A stretch of 64,000 nt of DNA from Rhodopseudomonas_A sp036404135 (GTDB lineage: Bacteria; Pseudomonadota; Alphaproteobacteria; Rhizobiales; Xanthobacteraceae): the NCBI RefSeq assembly GCF_036404135.1, contig NZ_DASWPE010000098.1:62001-126000 (forward strand), read 5' to 3'. Positions within the stretch are counted from its first letter, which is position 1. Each line of letters starts with the position of its first letter. This document shows positions 43,562 to 52,130 of this stretch, one piece after another. Position numbers and translations under genes: made by a program. Under the pieces are notes generated by a model, which saw only the letters and a list, made by a program, of their open reading frames with translations, had not been told where the DNA came from and made no database searches.

Positions 43562-45055
43562 ATGAATTTAGTTAAGGGCCTTTTGCTCGGCACAGCCGCG
43601 ACGTTCGTCGCCACCGCCGGTGCACAGGCGGCCGACCTTCCCCTGAAGGCCAAAGCGGTCGAATACGTCAAGGTCTGCTCGCTGTACGGCGCCGGCTTCT
43701 ACTACATCCCGGGCACCGACACCTGCATCAAGCTCGGCGGCTATATGCGCGCTGAAGTCGGCTTCAACACCTCTGCCGCGACCGAAGGTCCGGCGTGGAA
43801 CGGCAACGCCGGCCAGCAGAATCGGTTGCAGAACCAGGCCCAGTACCGCGCCCGTCAGGACCTGACCCTCGATACCCGGACCGCCACCGAATATGGCGTC
43901 GTCCGCACCTATTTCGACTCGGTGTTTACCTGGACCACCGGTGGCACGAACTCGACCGTCGCCGGCGGCGAGCTCGGCGTCTACTTCGCCTTCGTGCAGT
44001 TCGCCGGCTTCACCTTCGGTAAGGCGGTATCGCAGTTCTCGACCCCGTGGAACGGCACCCCCGGCAACATCGGTTCCAACCTGATCGGCGGCGACGACAC
44101 CTCGACCGGCATCGGTCAGGTCTCCTACACCGCACAGTTCGGCAACGGCGTGTCGGCGTCGATCAGCCTTGAAGACCCGTACGGCTATCGGCAGGCGCAG
44201 GGCGTGCAGAATGTCTTCAACGCCGCCCAGGCCGGCACCACCGCGGCGACTTGGTTGCTGGGTACCGGTCCGGGCACCTCGATCAACTACGTCGGCGGCA
44301 CCCAGATTCCGGACATCGTCGGTCAGGTCCGCGTCGACCAGGCCTGGGGCCTGTTCCAGGTGTCGGCCGCGGCCCACCAGATCCGCGCCAGCTACTACAC
44401 CGCCGCCGAATCCAGCGGTCATCCGGGCGACAAGTGGGGCTACGCCGTGCTGGCCGCCTTGTCGTTGAAGAACCTGCCCACCGGCCCCGGCGACACTATC
44501 AACGTGGACGGTACCTATGCCGATGGCGCCACCCGCTATGTGATTTCGGGCACCAACAGCATCAACAACATGGCGATGTTCGGCGGAACCAGCGCCGTCG
44601 GCGCGTACCAGAGCATTGCTCTCGGCACTTCGGTGGACGGCGTTTTCGGTAATACCGGCGATATCCAGACCACCAAGGCCTGGGGCGTTCGCGGTGCGTT
44701 CAATCATAACTGGAACCCCTACTGGTCGACCTCGCTGTTCGGCTCCTATACCGCCGTCGACTTCGGCGGAGCTGGTGGCGCCCTCTACACGACCGGTTTG
44801 CGCAATGCGGTTGGCGGTACTTTCACCGGCAACCCGAACTTCAACGTCGCCCAGATCGGTACCGTCACCCGCTGGACCCCGGTCAAGAACCTGACCTTCT
44901 CGGGCGAAGTGATGTACACCCTGCTCGATCAGAACTACTCAGGCCTCACCAGCAACGCGACGTCCGCAGTTGGATCGAAGCCTGCTGGCGTTCGTTACGA
45001 GTTCAAGGATCAGGACACCTGGACCGGCGCCGTCCGCGTGCAGCGCAACTTCTAA
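43562..45055 (+). CDS. Major porin (Omp2b-like, porin_2 family)
   Basis: The 497-residue protein has a signal peptide (MNLVKGLLLGTAATFVATAG, cut before ADLPLKAKAV). The mature chain begins VEYVKVCSLYGAGFYYIPGTDTCIKLGGYMRAE, the exact opening of alphaproteobacterial porins: two Cys flank the first strand, then alternating beta strands to the C-terminal DTWTGAVRVQRNF, ending in Phe. It forms trimeric outer-membrane channels. Strong Shine-Dalgarno GGAGG and a clear terminator suggest high expression. MarR gene upstream is divergent. Confidence 0.95.
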   Translation: MNLVKGLLLGTAATFVATAGAQAADLPLKAKAVEYVKVCSLYGAGFYYIPGTDTCIKLGGYMRAEVGFNTSAATEGPAWNGNAGQQNRLQNQAQYRARQDLTLDTRTATEYGVVRTYFDSVFTWTTGGTNSTVAGGELGVYFAFVQFAGFTFGKAVSQFSTPWNGTPGNIGSNLIGGDDTSTGIGQVSYTAQFGNGVSASISLEDPYGYRQAQGVQNVFNAAQAGTTAATWLLGTGPGTSINYVGGTQIPDIVGQVRVDQAWGLFQVSAAAHQIRASYYTAAESSGHPGDKWGYAVLAALSLKNLPTGPGDTINVDGTYADGATRYVISGTNSINNMAMFGGTSAVGAYQSIALGTSVDGVFGNTGDIQTTKAWGVRGAFNHNWNPYWSTSLFGSYTAVDFGGAGGALYTTGLRNAVGGTFTGNPNFNVAQIGTVTRWTPVKNLTFSGEVMYTLLDQNYSGLTSNATSAVGSKPAGVRYEFKDQDTWTGAVRVQRNF

Positions 45056-45104
45056 GCTAAACGACCACGAAAGGAGACTTTCCTCTCTTTAGTGAACCTC
45101 CAAG

Positions 45105-45140
45105 AAACCTCCGGCGATGCCCCGCCGGAGGTTTTTCTTT
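45105..45140 (+). terminator. Intrinsic terminator of the porin gene
   Basis: AAACCTCCGGCG and CGCCGGAGGTTT pair over 12 bp with a 6-base loop, then TTTCTTT. It stands 50 bases after the stop. Confidence 0.92.
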
Positions 45141-45213
45141 GTGTTGATGGCAGCGCCGAATCAGATCGGCCGTACAAACGCGCTGCAAGCCGCCCCAGGG
45201 CGCTCTGCGGCGC

Positions 45214-45534
45214 TTAACAGCCCTTGCAGATGCTTTTGACCTTGCGGTCGACGGCGCGGTCCTCGGCATCAACCTTGGCGTTGCCGGTGGTCGGCGCCCC
45301 GTCGATGCCCGCGCCGGGCGCCGCCGTGCCGCGCGACGCCGCGCCACCCGAGGAATTTGCGGTGCCGAGCGAATTGGTGCCGGGCGCCGATGGCGCAGCG
45401 CCGAGGCTGCCGCTGCTGCCTCCCGCGGCTGCGCCGCTGCCACCGCCGGTCCCGCCGCTACCTTGGGCCGAGGCGGCACTCGCCAGCAGCAGGCCGACAA
45501 GGATGATGACAATCTTCAGCTGTGGGCTGCGCAT
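45214..45534 (-). CDS. Small secreted Gly/Ser/Ala-rich protein
   Basis: ATG 45534 gives MRSPQLKIVIILVGLLLASAASAQ, a clean signal peptide. The mature 82 residues are Gly/Ser/Ala-rich in the middle, with a conserved-looking tail NAKVDAEDRAVDRKVKSICKGC with two Cys. That tail recurs in small periplasmic proteins of this bacterial group. Function unknown. Confidence 0.7.
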   Translation of the reverse strand: MRSPQLKIVIILVGLLLASAASAQGSGGTGGGSGAAAGGSSGSLGAAPSAPGTNSLGTANSSGGAASRGTAAPGAGIDGAPTTGNAKVDAEDRAVDRKVKSICKGC

Positions 45535-45672
45535 GCGGGGCTCCTTTCCCGAACAACCGGGGCCGCGGCCGCTGGTTCCGATCGCCGCCGCGATTCGCCG
45601 CCGGAACCAATGTTCGGCGAGATCGCTTAATCTGCGCCGCGCGAGGCGGCGACGCAGTGGGACGGACGGGGC

Positions 45673-45894
45673 TTGCGCAAGCTGATCGGTTTCGATGACG
45701 ACACGCTCGACAAGCTGACCCGGCTCGGCCGCGACCGCATGGCCAGCTTTCAGGAGCTCGCCGACGAAGCCTTCGCCGACCTCTTGAAGAAACACGGCAT
45801 TCCGATCGACCTGAAGGACGCCCTGCGCCGCAGCGCCGGTGTCTTGAGCAGGCCATCGCGCGCAAAGCGCAGCCAGAAGGGAGCCAAGCGATGA
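45673..45894 (+). CDS. Small ribbon-helix-helix-like protein
   Basis: The 73-residue protein starts at TTG 45673 (MRKLIGFDDDTLDKLTRLGRD), with ACGGG upstream. The pattern of one N-terminal strand then two helices (FQELADEAFADLLKKHG) fits a ribbon-helix-helix or antitoxin-type DNA-binding protein. The C-terminus is basic. It overlaps the next gene by 4 bases (ATGA), so they are one unit. Partner of a toxin is not seen. Confidence 0.6.
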   Translation: MRKLIGFDDDTLDKLTRLGRDRMASFQELADEAFADLLKKHGIPIDLKDALRRSAGVLSRPSRAKRSQKGAKR

Positions 45895-46052
45895 CAGCCG
45901 ATCCGTTTGAAGAGGGCCAGCGCGCCGCGCGCAAGAACATCCCGGCCGAGGCCAATCCCTATCGCGAGGGCAGCGACGAGAATTCGCTGTGGGCCGCGGG
46001 GCATGAGCGCGTCGCCTCGGAACTCGAGGCCGGCGAATCCGAGGGCACCTAG
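45891..46052 (+). CDS. Tiny Rmf/CrpP-like protein
   Basis: This 53-residue gene starts at ATG 45891, overlapping the previous stop as ATGA. Its sequence, MTADPFEEGQRAARKN then EANPYREGSDENSLWAAGHER, has the spacing G..A.....NPY......W..G of the ribosome modulation factor/CrpP family. In gammaproteobacteria RMF forms inactive 100S ribosomes in stationary phase; CrpP was reported as a fluoroquinolone-modifying protein. Which role applies here is unknown. The end lies at the start of repeat C copy 3. Confidence 0.65.
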   Translation: MTADPFEEGQRAARKNIPAEANPYREGSDENSLWAAGHERVASELEAGESEGT

Positions 46053-46154
46053 AGCTGTTCCGGTTCTGATCGATCAGGACCGGAGCGCTAGACTTCTAAT
46101 TTCGACGCGTTGTCTTCACGCGAACCGGAATCCACTTCGCTCGAAAACGCTATA
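46051..46154. repeat. Dispersed repeat, family C, copy 3
   Basis: AGAGCTGTTCCGGTTCTGAT...ATCAGGACCGGAGC hairpin, then GACGCGTTGTCTTCACGCG and CCACTTCGCTCGAAAACGC. Same orientation as copy 1. Confidence 0.9.
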
Positions 46155-46203
46155 GCCTCGCGTTGCCGACGACGAGGCGGCGGCCGCGAATCAGTGCGGC
46201 GCC

Positions 46204-46734
46204 TCAGCCGATCTTGCTCAGCCCCTTGCTGTAGCGCGCGGCTTTCAGCACGTAGAAGCCGGCGCCCGCGGTCAGCTTGGCGACCTGCTCGGGCTCCAGC
46301 GTGCGGATCGCCTTGGCCGGCGAGCCGATGATCAGCGAGCGTTCGGCAAACACCTTGCCCTCGGTGACCACCGCGCCGGCGCCGACCACGCAGCCGGAGG
46401 CGATTCGCGCGCCGTTCATCACGATAGCGCCCATGCCGATCAGCACGTTGTCCTCCACGGTGCAGCCGTGCAGGATAACGTTATGGCCGATCGTGCAGTT
46501 GCGGCCGACGCTGAGCGGATAGCCGGGATCGGTGTGACAGGTGGCGTTGTCCTGCACGTTGGAGCCGGCGCCGATCTCGATCCATTCATTGTCGCCGCGC
46601 AGCACCGCGCCGAACCACACATTGACCGAGGCATGCAACCGGACCTTGCCGATCACCGCCGCATTGTCGGCGATGAAATGGCTGCCGTCCGCGGGCAATT
46701 CCGGGCTTTGCCCGTCGAGTTGATAGATGGCCAT
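46204..46734 (-). CDS. Gamma-carbonic anhydrase family protein
   Basis: The 176-residue protein is a left-handed beta helix of hexapeptide repeats (for example VRLHASVNVWFGAVLRGDN, GRNCTIGHNVILHGCTVED). The zinc-binding positions His in NATCHTD, GHNVIL and ILHGC are all visible, matching the CaiE/PaaY/gamma-CA group. A trimeric cytosolic enzyme is expected. Whether it has carbonic anhydrase activity is not decided by sequence alone. Stand-alone gene. Confidence 0.9.
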   Translation of the reverse strand: MAIYQLDGQSPELPADGSHFIADNAAVIGKVRLHASVNVWFGAVLRGDNEWIEIGAGSNVQDNATCHTDPGYPLSVGRNCTIGHNVILHGCTVEDNVLIGMGAIVMNGARIASGCVVGAGAVVTEGKVFAERSLIIGSPAKAIRTLEPEQVAKLTAGAGFYVLKAARYSKGLSKIG

Positions 46735-46807
46735 GATGAGTTCCTGGAAATCGATGCGCGGTAGCGCTACACGACTTCGCCGCCGGATTCAAAGCCCGCG
46801 GCGGGCT

Positions 46808-47137
46808 TCAGGCCAGAACGCCGAGCGCTTGCAGCGTCATCATCACCACGGTGCCGGACATCATGCTCCAGAACCCGGCCAGCACCGTCGCCATCATCAC
46901 GAATTCGGCGCGTCGGCGCTGGATCTGGCGGCCGCGCAGCGTGTTGCGCATGATGATGAACGGCGCCGCGAACACCAGGAACGGAACGGTGGCGAAGGTT
47001 TTCGGCACGGCGCCATCCTGCAACAGGCCGAAGCCGGCTGGGCGCCGCGCCAGCGCCTGATAGCCGCTGGTCAGCGCGCCCGCCAAAGCAAACCCGATCA
47101 ACAGCGAGAAGAGATTGTTCCAGCTATCCGGCGACAT
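46808..47137 (-). CDS. Small integral membrane protein
   Basis: The 109-residue protein has three hydrophobic segments (WNNLFSLLIGFALAGALTSG, FATVPFLVFAAPFIIMRNT, MMATVLAGFWSMMSGTVVMM). A conserved-looking basic loop RNTLRGRQIQRRR lies between the second and third. No enzyme motif is seen. It resembles alphaproteobacterial hypothetical membrane proteins. It is next to a CtrA-like box. Confidence 0.75.
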   Translation of the reverse strand: MSPDSWNNLFSLLIGFALAGALTSGYQALARRPAGFGLLQDGAVPKTFATVPFLVFAAPFIIMRNTLRGRQIQRRRAEFVMMATVLAGFWSMMSGTVVMMTLQALGVLA

Positions 47138-47201
47138 CGCGTCAACTCCACAGTCCCGGCGGCGTTGATCGCAGAATGTGGCGGCGGCCGCTACCGCATC
47201 C

Positions 47202-47217
47202 TTAAGAAAGGGTTAAT
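47202..47217. promoter_or_regulatory. CtrA-like box TTAA-N7-TTAA(T)
   Basis: TTAAGAAAGGGTTAAT has both TTAA halves at 7-base spacing but lacks the final C. It sits in the divergent region between genes at 46808 and 47340. Candidate. Confidence 0.45.
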
Positions 47218-47339
47218 GTGGAGGCCCGCCGCGGCGGTCGCGACGCGCGTTTACCGCGCAAAAACCTGCGGAAACCGGGTCCGCGCGTGGCATATTCCCG
47301 GGTGATTCGCCCAACCCTCCCCTCTTTTGACGTTTCGCA

Positions 47340-48053
47340 ATGGCCCTGCTTTCATCGGCTGACAAGGCTCCGCCGCGCCCGCGCCGGGCGGGCGCTGGCC
47401 ACCCCGGGCCGATCCTGGCGGCGGGCCTGATCGCGACCGCCGCGGTGACGCTGATCGCCTATCTGCTGTGGCCGACCTGGCGGGTACAGCAGATCGGCGA
47501 TCCGGCAAGCCTGCCGATCGAGGTCGGCGCCACGCTGTTCAACGTGCCGACCGAGGCGTTTCGCATCAAGGTGCAGAAGCACTCCGGGCCGCAGGAGCGG
47601 GTCGATCTGAATTTCAGCTATCCGTCGCTGCAGCCGCCGCAGCCGCCCAAGAAGCTCAGCGTCGACAGCGACGGCGAGGTGGCGCAGCCGATCGACCGGA
47701 TCTTCCTGTCGATCATCGCGCACCACGACGCGATGTCGCCGGACACCAGGCTGCGCACCATCCTGCCGCGCTATCTCGCCGCGGCGCCCGTCCCCGGCGC
47801 CGACGACATCACGGTGCGGGCGTTTCGCGACGGCTCGCCCTACAGCAACGAAGACCTGTTCGTGGCGGCCAATCCGCCATTCGCCGCCCGCTGCACCCGC
47901 GACGGCAAGACGCCGGGCATGTGCCTGGCCGAGCGGCGCATCGAAGGCGCCGATCTGACGTTTCGGTTTCCGCGGCAATGGCTCGCGCAATGGCGCGACG
48001 TCGCCGGCGCGCTGGAGCGGCTGACCACGCTGCTGCACGGGCCGCGTGGCTGA
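47340..48053 (+). CDS. Single-pass membrane protein, uncharacterised
   Basis: The 237-residue protein has a basic, Pro/Arg-rich N-terminus, one membrane helix (about 25-45, ILAAGLIATAAVTLIAYLLW) and a periplasmic domain. That domain has LPIEVGATLFNVPTEAFRIKV, DRIFLSIIAHHDAMSPDTRL and RCTRDGKTPGMCLAERRIEG (a Cys pair). No known domain is recognised. It may be a small periplasmic binding module tethered to the inner membrane. Confidence 0.7.
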   Translation: MALLSSADKAPPRPRRAGAGHPGPILAAGLIATAAVTLIAYLLWPTWRVQQIGDPASLPIEVGATLFNVPTEAFRIKVQKHSGPQERVDLNFSYPSLQPPQPPKKLSVDSDGEVAQPIDRIFLSIIAHHDAMSPDTRLRTILPRYLAAAPVPGADDITVRAFRDGSPYSNEDLFVAANPPFAARCTRDGKTPGMCLAERRIEGADLTFRFPRQWLAQWRDVAGALERLTTLLHGPRG

Positions 48054-48143
48054 GTTGCGCGATCGGCCAGCGAACACGCAAGGGCGCAGGGGCCGCGCGA
48101 AAACCGCAACGACCGAGTATGGCGTCGCAACGCGGGGCTGCTA

Positions 48144-48362
48144 TCAGCCGACGTCGGCGAGATCGTCTTCGAGAATCGCCATTTGAAACTGGAACGAACG
48201 GTCTTCGTCCTCGTCGTCGACGAACAAGACGCCGATGAATTCTTCGCCGATATAGACCTCGGCCGAGTCGTCCTTCTTCGGCCGCGGCACCACCCGGATC
48301 TTCTGGTTGCCGAACAGGCGCTTGAGATAGGCGTCGAGCTTTCTGACTTCCTGAACGTCCAC
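48144..48362 (-). CDS. DUF3126 family protein
   Basis: Start GTG 48362 (VDVQEVRKLDAYLKRLFGN) is fixed by GGAG 6 bases before it and gives the 72-residue length of DUF3126. Core phrases IRVVPRPKKDDSAEVYIG and GVLFVDDEDEDRSFQFQMAIL match the family, which is restricted to alphaproteobacteria and has no known function. It lies downstream of cysE on the same strand with a 99-base gap. Confidence 0.88.
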   Translation of the reverse strand: MDVQEVRKLDAYLKRLFGNQKIRVVPRPKKDDSAEVYIGEEFIGVLFVDDEDEDRSFQFQMAILEDDLADVG

Positions 48363-48461
48363 GGATGTCTCCAATGCGATTGACTGTTGGCGATGCTTTA
48401 GTGCGGGACTTCGCGCGCGGCTAGCCGTTTGTGCCGCGCCCGACCACAAAGATTTGGACAA

Positions 48462-49289
48462 TCACAGCCCGATCGCGTTGAGCATCTGGTTCATGGTGCG
48501 CGACGGCTCGGCGCAGCCCGCCTCGCCGACGACCTTGGCCGGCACCCCCGCCACCGTGACGTTATGCGGCACCGCCTTGACCACCACCGAGCCCGCGGCG
48601 ATCCGCGCGCAATGGCCGACCTCGATATTGCCGAGAATCTTGGCGCCGGCGCCGATCATCACGCCGTGGCGGATTTTCGGATGGCGGTCCTCGTGTTCCT
48701 TGCCGGTGCCGCCCAGCGTCACGTCGTGCAGGATCGAGACGTCGTCTTCGATCACCGCGGTTTCGCCGACCACCAGCCCGGTGGCGTGGTCGAGGAAAAT
48801 GCCGCGGCCGATCTTGGCGGCCGGGTTGATGTCGGTCTGGAACACCGCCGAGGAGCGGCTCTGCAGATAGAACGCGAAATCCTTGCGGCCCTTGTGATAC
48901 AGCCAATGCGCCAGGCGGTGGCTCTGCAAGGCGTGAAAGCCCTTGAAGTACAACAACGGATCGATGAAGCGCGCGGTGGCCGGATCGCGGTCGAACACCG
49001 CCACCATGTCGGCGCGAAACGCGTTGCCAATATCGGGATCGTCGCGCAGCGCTTCCTCGAAGGTCTGCCGGATCAGGTCGCCGGACAGCGCCGCGTGGTC
49101 GAGCCGCTCCGACACCCGATGCACCACCGCCTCCTCCAGCCGGTCGTGATGCAGCACGGTCGCATAGATGAACGAGGCCAATTCCGGCTCGCGGCGCACG
49201 ATGTCCTCGGCCTCGAGCCGCACGCGATCCCACACCGGGTCGAGCGCGGTCAGCCTGGGGGTCTGCGGATTGACCTGATGCATCGACAT
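48462..49289 (-). CDS. cysE: Serine O-acetyltransferase
   Basis: Transfers acetyl from acetyl-CoA to serine, the first step of cysteine synthesis. The 275-residue protein has the helical N-terminal domain (LDHAALSGDLIRQTFEEAL) and the hexapeptide beta-helix with catalytic His in IFLDHATGLVVGE and the substrate loop DVTLGGTGKEHEDRHPKI. It ends with the Ile-Gly-Leu tail (LNAIGL); a C-terminal Ile is what inserts into CysK in the cysteine synthase complex, here not the last residue. Confidence 0.96.
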   Translation of the reverse strand: MSMHQVNPQTPRLTALDPVWDRVRLEAEDIVRREPELASFIYATVLHHDRLEEAVVHRVSERLDHAALSGDLIRQTFEEALRDDPDIGNAFRADMVAVFDRDPATARFIDPLLYFKGFHALQSHRLAHWLYHKGRKDFAFYLQSRSSAVFQTDINPAAKIGRGIFLDHATGLVVGETAVIEDDVSILHDVTLGGTGKEHEDRHPKIRHGVMIGAGAKILGNIEVGHCARIAAGSVVVKAVPHNVTVAGVPAKVVGEAGCAEPSRTMNQMLNAIGL

Positions 49290-49665
49290 GCGGTTCTCGC
49301 GATTTCGAGGTGAGCAGTTGCATTATAGCACGGCCGCCGGGTCGCTGTCCTGCCGCCACAATGGGCCCGCCGCGGCCGGTTAACTTTGCACTAAATGGTT
49401 GACGCGGAACAAGTTATTGATCCGTCGCCAGCGCCGCGCCTGGCTCTCAGGCAACAGGTGGCGCCGAATTCGGATAAATCAAGCGGTGGCGCGCAAGGGG
49501 TGCCGGCTTTGCCGCGGATGCGCGACATCGCTGACGTCGGGCGACGCGGGATCAGTCCCGCATAGCGGTCTGCGCATCGCGCCAAGTAGTTCGCGGCGTG
49601 TTGCGCTCGGCCAGCGGCGCGCTGCTGATTGCCGCCCCTTAGCATTGCGGCGGCGGCGAGCGCGC
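49290..49665. other. Intergenic stretch, no gene seen
   Basis: 376 bases between cysE and the hydrolase gene. The only frame of any length (49391-49645, minus) lacks a domain and codes for an Arg/Ala-rich string. GGTTAACTTTGCACTAAA near 49377 weakly resembles a CtrA box but with mismatches. Confidence 0.4.
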
Positions 49666-50418
49666 TCAGGGCCGTCGCGACAGGAACGCCAGCACGCCGT
49701 CCTTGTAGACCCGGTCGCCGACCGCGCGCATGTGGTCGCGCCGCGGAATATCCAGTACCTCGGCGCCCGGAATGATCGCCTGCAGGTCGCGCGCCGAGCC
49801 TGCGATCTCGTCGGTGGTACCGACCGCGATCAGCACCGGCACCGCGATGCTGGCCGCCTCCTCCGGCGACATCAGCCGCCGCGAGCCGCGCAGGCAGGCC
49901 GCCAGCGCCGCGCGATCGGAGCGGGTCTGTTCGGCGAAGGCGCGAAAGGTGCGTCCGACCGGATCGGTGACGTCGTCGAGCGACGGCGCCTGCAGCGCGG
50001 CGACGACGTTTTCACCGGGCCCGCCGCCTTTCACCAGCCCGATGCCGAGACCGCCGAAGATCGCCGAGCGCACCCGCTCCGGCTGGCTGCGCGCCAGATA
50101 GGCAGTGATCCGCGCGCCCATCGAATAGCCCATCACGTCGGCGCGGGCGAGCTGCAGGTGATCCATCAGCGCGGCGAGATCGCCGGCCATGGTGCCGAGA
50201 TGATAGTCCTCGGGATCGTACAGCTTGCTCGACTCGCCATGGCCGCGATTGTCGAAGGCGATGACGCGACGGCCGCTTTTCTGCAGCGCCGAGACCCAGT
50301 TCGGATACATCCAGTTGACGGTCTTGTTGGAAGCAAAGCCGTGAACCAGAATGATCGGCTCGCCCTCGCCTTCGTCAAGATAGGCGATTTCAACACGGCC
50401 GTTGTGAAAGCTCGGCAT
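49666..50418 (-). CDS. Alpha/beta hydrolase
   Basis: ATG 50418 (MPSFHNGRVEIAYLDEGEGEP) is the first start with sense. The 250-residue protein has the HGFASNK oxyanion motif (about 24-30), nucleophile elbow MGYSMGARI, the catalytic Asp around GTTDEIAGS and the His in PRRDHMRAVGD. It falls in the large haloalkane-dehalogenase/epoxide-hydrolase-like ester-hydrolase superfamily; the substrate is unknown. Its stop is 376 bases downstream of cysE. Confidence 0.9.
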   Translation of the reverse strand: MPSFHNGRVEIAYLDEGEGEPIILVHGFASNKTVNWMYPNWVSALQKSGRRVIAFDNRGHGESSKLYDPEDYHLGTMAGDLAALMDHLQLARADVMGYSMGARITAYLARSQPERVRSAIFGGLGIGLVKGGGPGENVVAALQAPSLDDVTDPVGRTFRAFAEQTRSDRAALAACLRGSRRLMSPEEAASIAVPVLIAVGTTDEIAGSARDLQAIIPGAEVLDIPRRDHMRAVGDRVYKDGVLAFLSRRP

Positions 50419-50501
50419 CGATCCGTCCGTTGCTGAGGAAATGGCAGGCGGGGAATGAGCTGGTGGAAGCACCAGCAGCGCCAGGGGTGAGGCATGAGGT
50501 T

Positions 50502-51668
50502 TTAGCGCGGCGCGCTCAACGCCGCCAGCGGCAACGGCGGCAATTGCGGCCGGGCGGCGCGGGCCGCAGCCTTTGCCGCTTGCCGACGCGCGCGGCTTTT
50601 GCGGCGGCGGCGCAGCCACCAACTTGTCGCGCGTTCCGTCGTCGCCTTGATCGACGCCAGCACGCCGAACAAGGCGAACACCGCCCACAGCATCCACCAC
50701 GACAGATTGAAGGCGCCGAGCGTCAGCAACAACGCGCCGCGGCCGAGCAGTTTGAGGATGCCGCGGGTCTGGCCGGCCTTGGACTCCGCGAGTCTTGCGG
50801 CGCGCGCAATGTCCTTCGGTCCCTCGGCGATCTTCAGCGTATCGAGCGCGCCGCGGGTGCCGAGCTTCTCGCCGATCCGTCCGACATCCTTGGCGACGCG
50901 CAGCAGCGCACCGGCCTGTTCGGCACGGAACGCGGCCCTCACCGCGCCGGCGGTTTCCGCCGGCCGGTTCAGCGCGCCCTGCGACAGCGCGTTACGCAAC
51001 GCCGGCGTATCGACCACGTCGCGCGCCGAGCGTCCGGCCCAGCGCGACAGCCCGGCGCCCAACCGCCCGACCTTGCGGGCGTCCTTGACCAGCGTCAGCC
51101 CGGCGCGCAGCGGCGTAGTGCCTCCGACCGAGACAAAGGTCGCCGCCGTCACCGCAAGCCCGGCGGCCGCCAGCCCGAGTATCACCCGGTCCGGTTCCTC
51201 GCCGGCGACCAGCCGCTGGCTTTGCTGCACCACGTCGCGCACGTCGCCGAACACCAACAGATCGCCGGCCACGCTGCCCGACAGACTCGCCGCGTCCTCG
51301 GCATTGCCGGTGAGCAACCCGGATGCAAAACGCTTGGCGACTTGCGCTGGGCTGTGCTCGGCGCGCAGCGCGGTGTCAACGCGGCTTGTCAATTCCTCAG
51401 CAACGCCGATGCCTCGGTCGGCGGCCAGCGCAACCAGGCTCTGCGCAAGCTCGGCGTCGTTCTGCGCAAGCGCGTCCTCGATGTTGTGTTCGATCAGGCC
51501 GGGCGCCTGCTGCACTGCCGAACTAACTTGCAGGTCAGCAAGTTCCGCCGGATCGTCCTGCGCATCCCACAACGCGCCGGCGTGTCGGGCCTGCGGCCAG
51601 GCGAGCAGCAACGCTGCGATGCAAATCGCAGTTCCTGCCAACGCCGATCCGCTTTGCAACCGGGTCAT
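50502..51668 (-). CDS. Membrane protein of unknown function
   Basis: The 388-residue protein has an N-terminal signal/membrane segment (LAGTAICIAALLLAW), an Ala-rich helical domain with repeated acidic stretches (DAELAQSLVALAADRG), a central pair of hydrophobic segments (ILGLAAAGLAVTAATFVSVGG) and a C-terminal pair near LTLGAFNLSWWMLWAVFALFGVL, ending in a very basic tail. No catalytic motif. The pattern suggests a membrane-anchored structural protein. Monocistronic. Confidence 0.75.
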   Translation of the reverse strand: MTRLQSGSALAGTAICIAALLLAWPQARHAGALWDAQDDPAELADLQVSSAVQQAPGLIEHNIEDALAQNDAELAQSLVALAADRGIGVAEELTSRVDTALRAEHSPAQVAKRFASGLLTGNAEDAASLSGSVAGDLLVFGDVRDVVQQSQRLVAGEEPDRVILGLAAAGLAVTAATFVSVGGTTPLRAGLTLVKDARKVGRLGAGLSRWAGRSARDVVDTPALRNALSQGALNRPAETAGAVRAAFRAEQAGALLRVAKDVGRIGEKLGTRGALDTLKIAEGPKDIARAARLAESKAGQTRGILKLLGRGALLLTLGAFNLSWWMLWAVFALFGVLASIKATTERATSWWLRRRRKSRARRQAAKAAARAARPQLPPLPLAALSAPR

Positions 51669-51875
51669 CGCATCCTCGCGGCCACATCCTCAAAGGTGGT
51701 GCGTCATTTTTCGGACACAACCGCCCCGACGAAAGAAGGGCTTCTCCAACGCCACGGGATTGTGTCGAATTTCCGCGGGCGAATGGCCGCCGGCCGCTCT
51801 AGGAATCAAGAACCGTGAACAGTATGGTGCGCGCACCATGCTGTCTTCGTTCGTCGCGACCATAAGGTGAAGAAC

Positions 51876-52121
51876 ATGTCCGACCACGTCGTCCCTCACT
51901 TCCACAATGATGCCGGCGTTCCGATCATCGAAATAGGCTCGAAGGAATTCATGTGCGTGGGGGCCAACCCGCCGTTCGATCACCCGCATGTGTTTCTCGA
52001 CCTCGGCAACGACAACGAAATCATCTGCCCCTATTGCTCCACATTGTATCGCTACGCCGCCGACCTGGCGCCGGGCGAAGCGCGGCCTCCCGAATGCGTG
52101 CTGCAGGATAAGGTAGCCTGA
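51876..52121 (+). CDS. Zinc-finger (zf-CHCC) protein
   Basis: ATG 51876 (MSDHVVPHFHNDAGVP) follows AAGGTGA with 6-base spacing; an in-frame GTG three codons earlier is an alternative. The 81-residue protein has the zinc ligands C in EFMCVGANPPFDHPHVFLD (C...H) and ICPYCSTLY, the family related to the mitochondrial complex I subunit NDUFS6. In alphaproteobacteria it is a short cytosolic protein, probably an assembly or accessory factor. Confidence 0.88.
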   Translation: MSDHVVPHFHNDAGVPIIEIGSKEFMCVGANPPFDHPHVFLDLGNDNEIICPYCSTLYRYAADLAPGEARPPECVLQDKVA

Positions 52122-52130
52122 TCGACGGCA

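Noticed and set aside
49391..49645. 84-residue minus frame between cysE and the hydrolase gene
   Set aside because: Arg/Ala-rich composition typical of chance frames, no start context.
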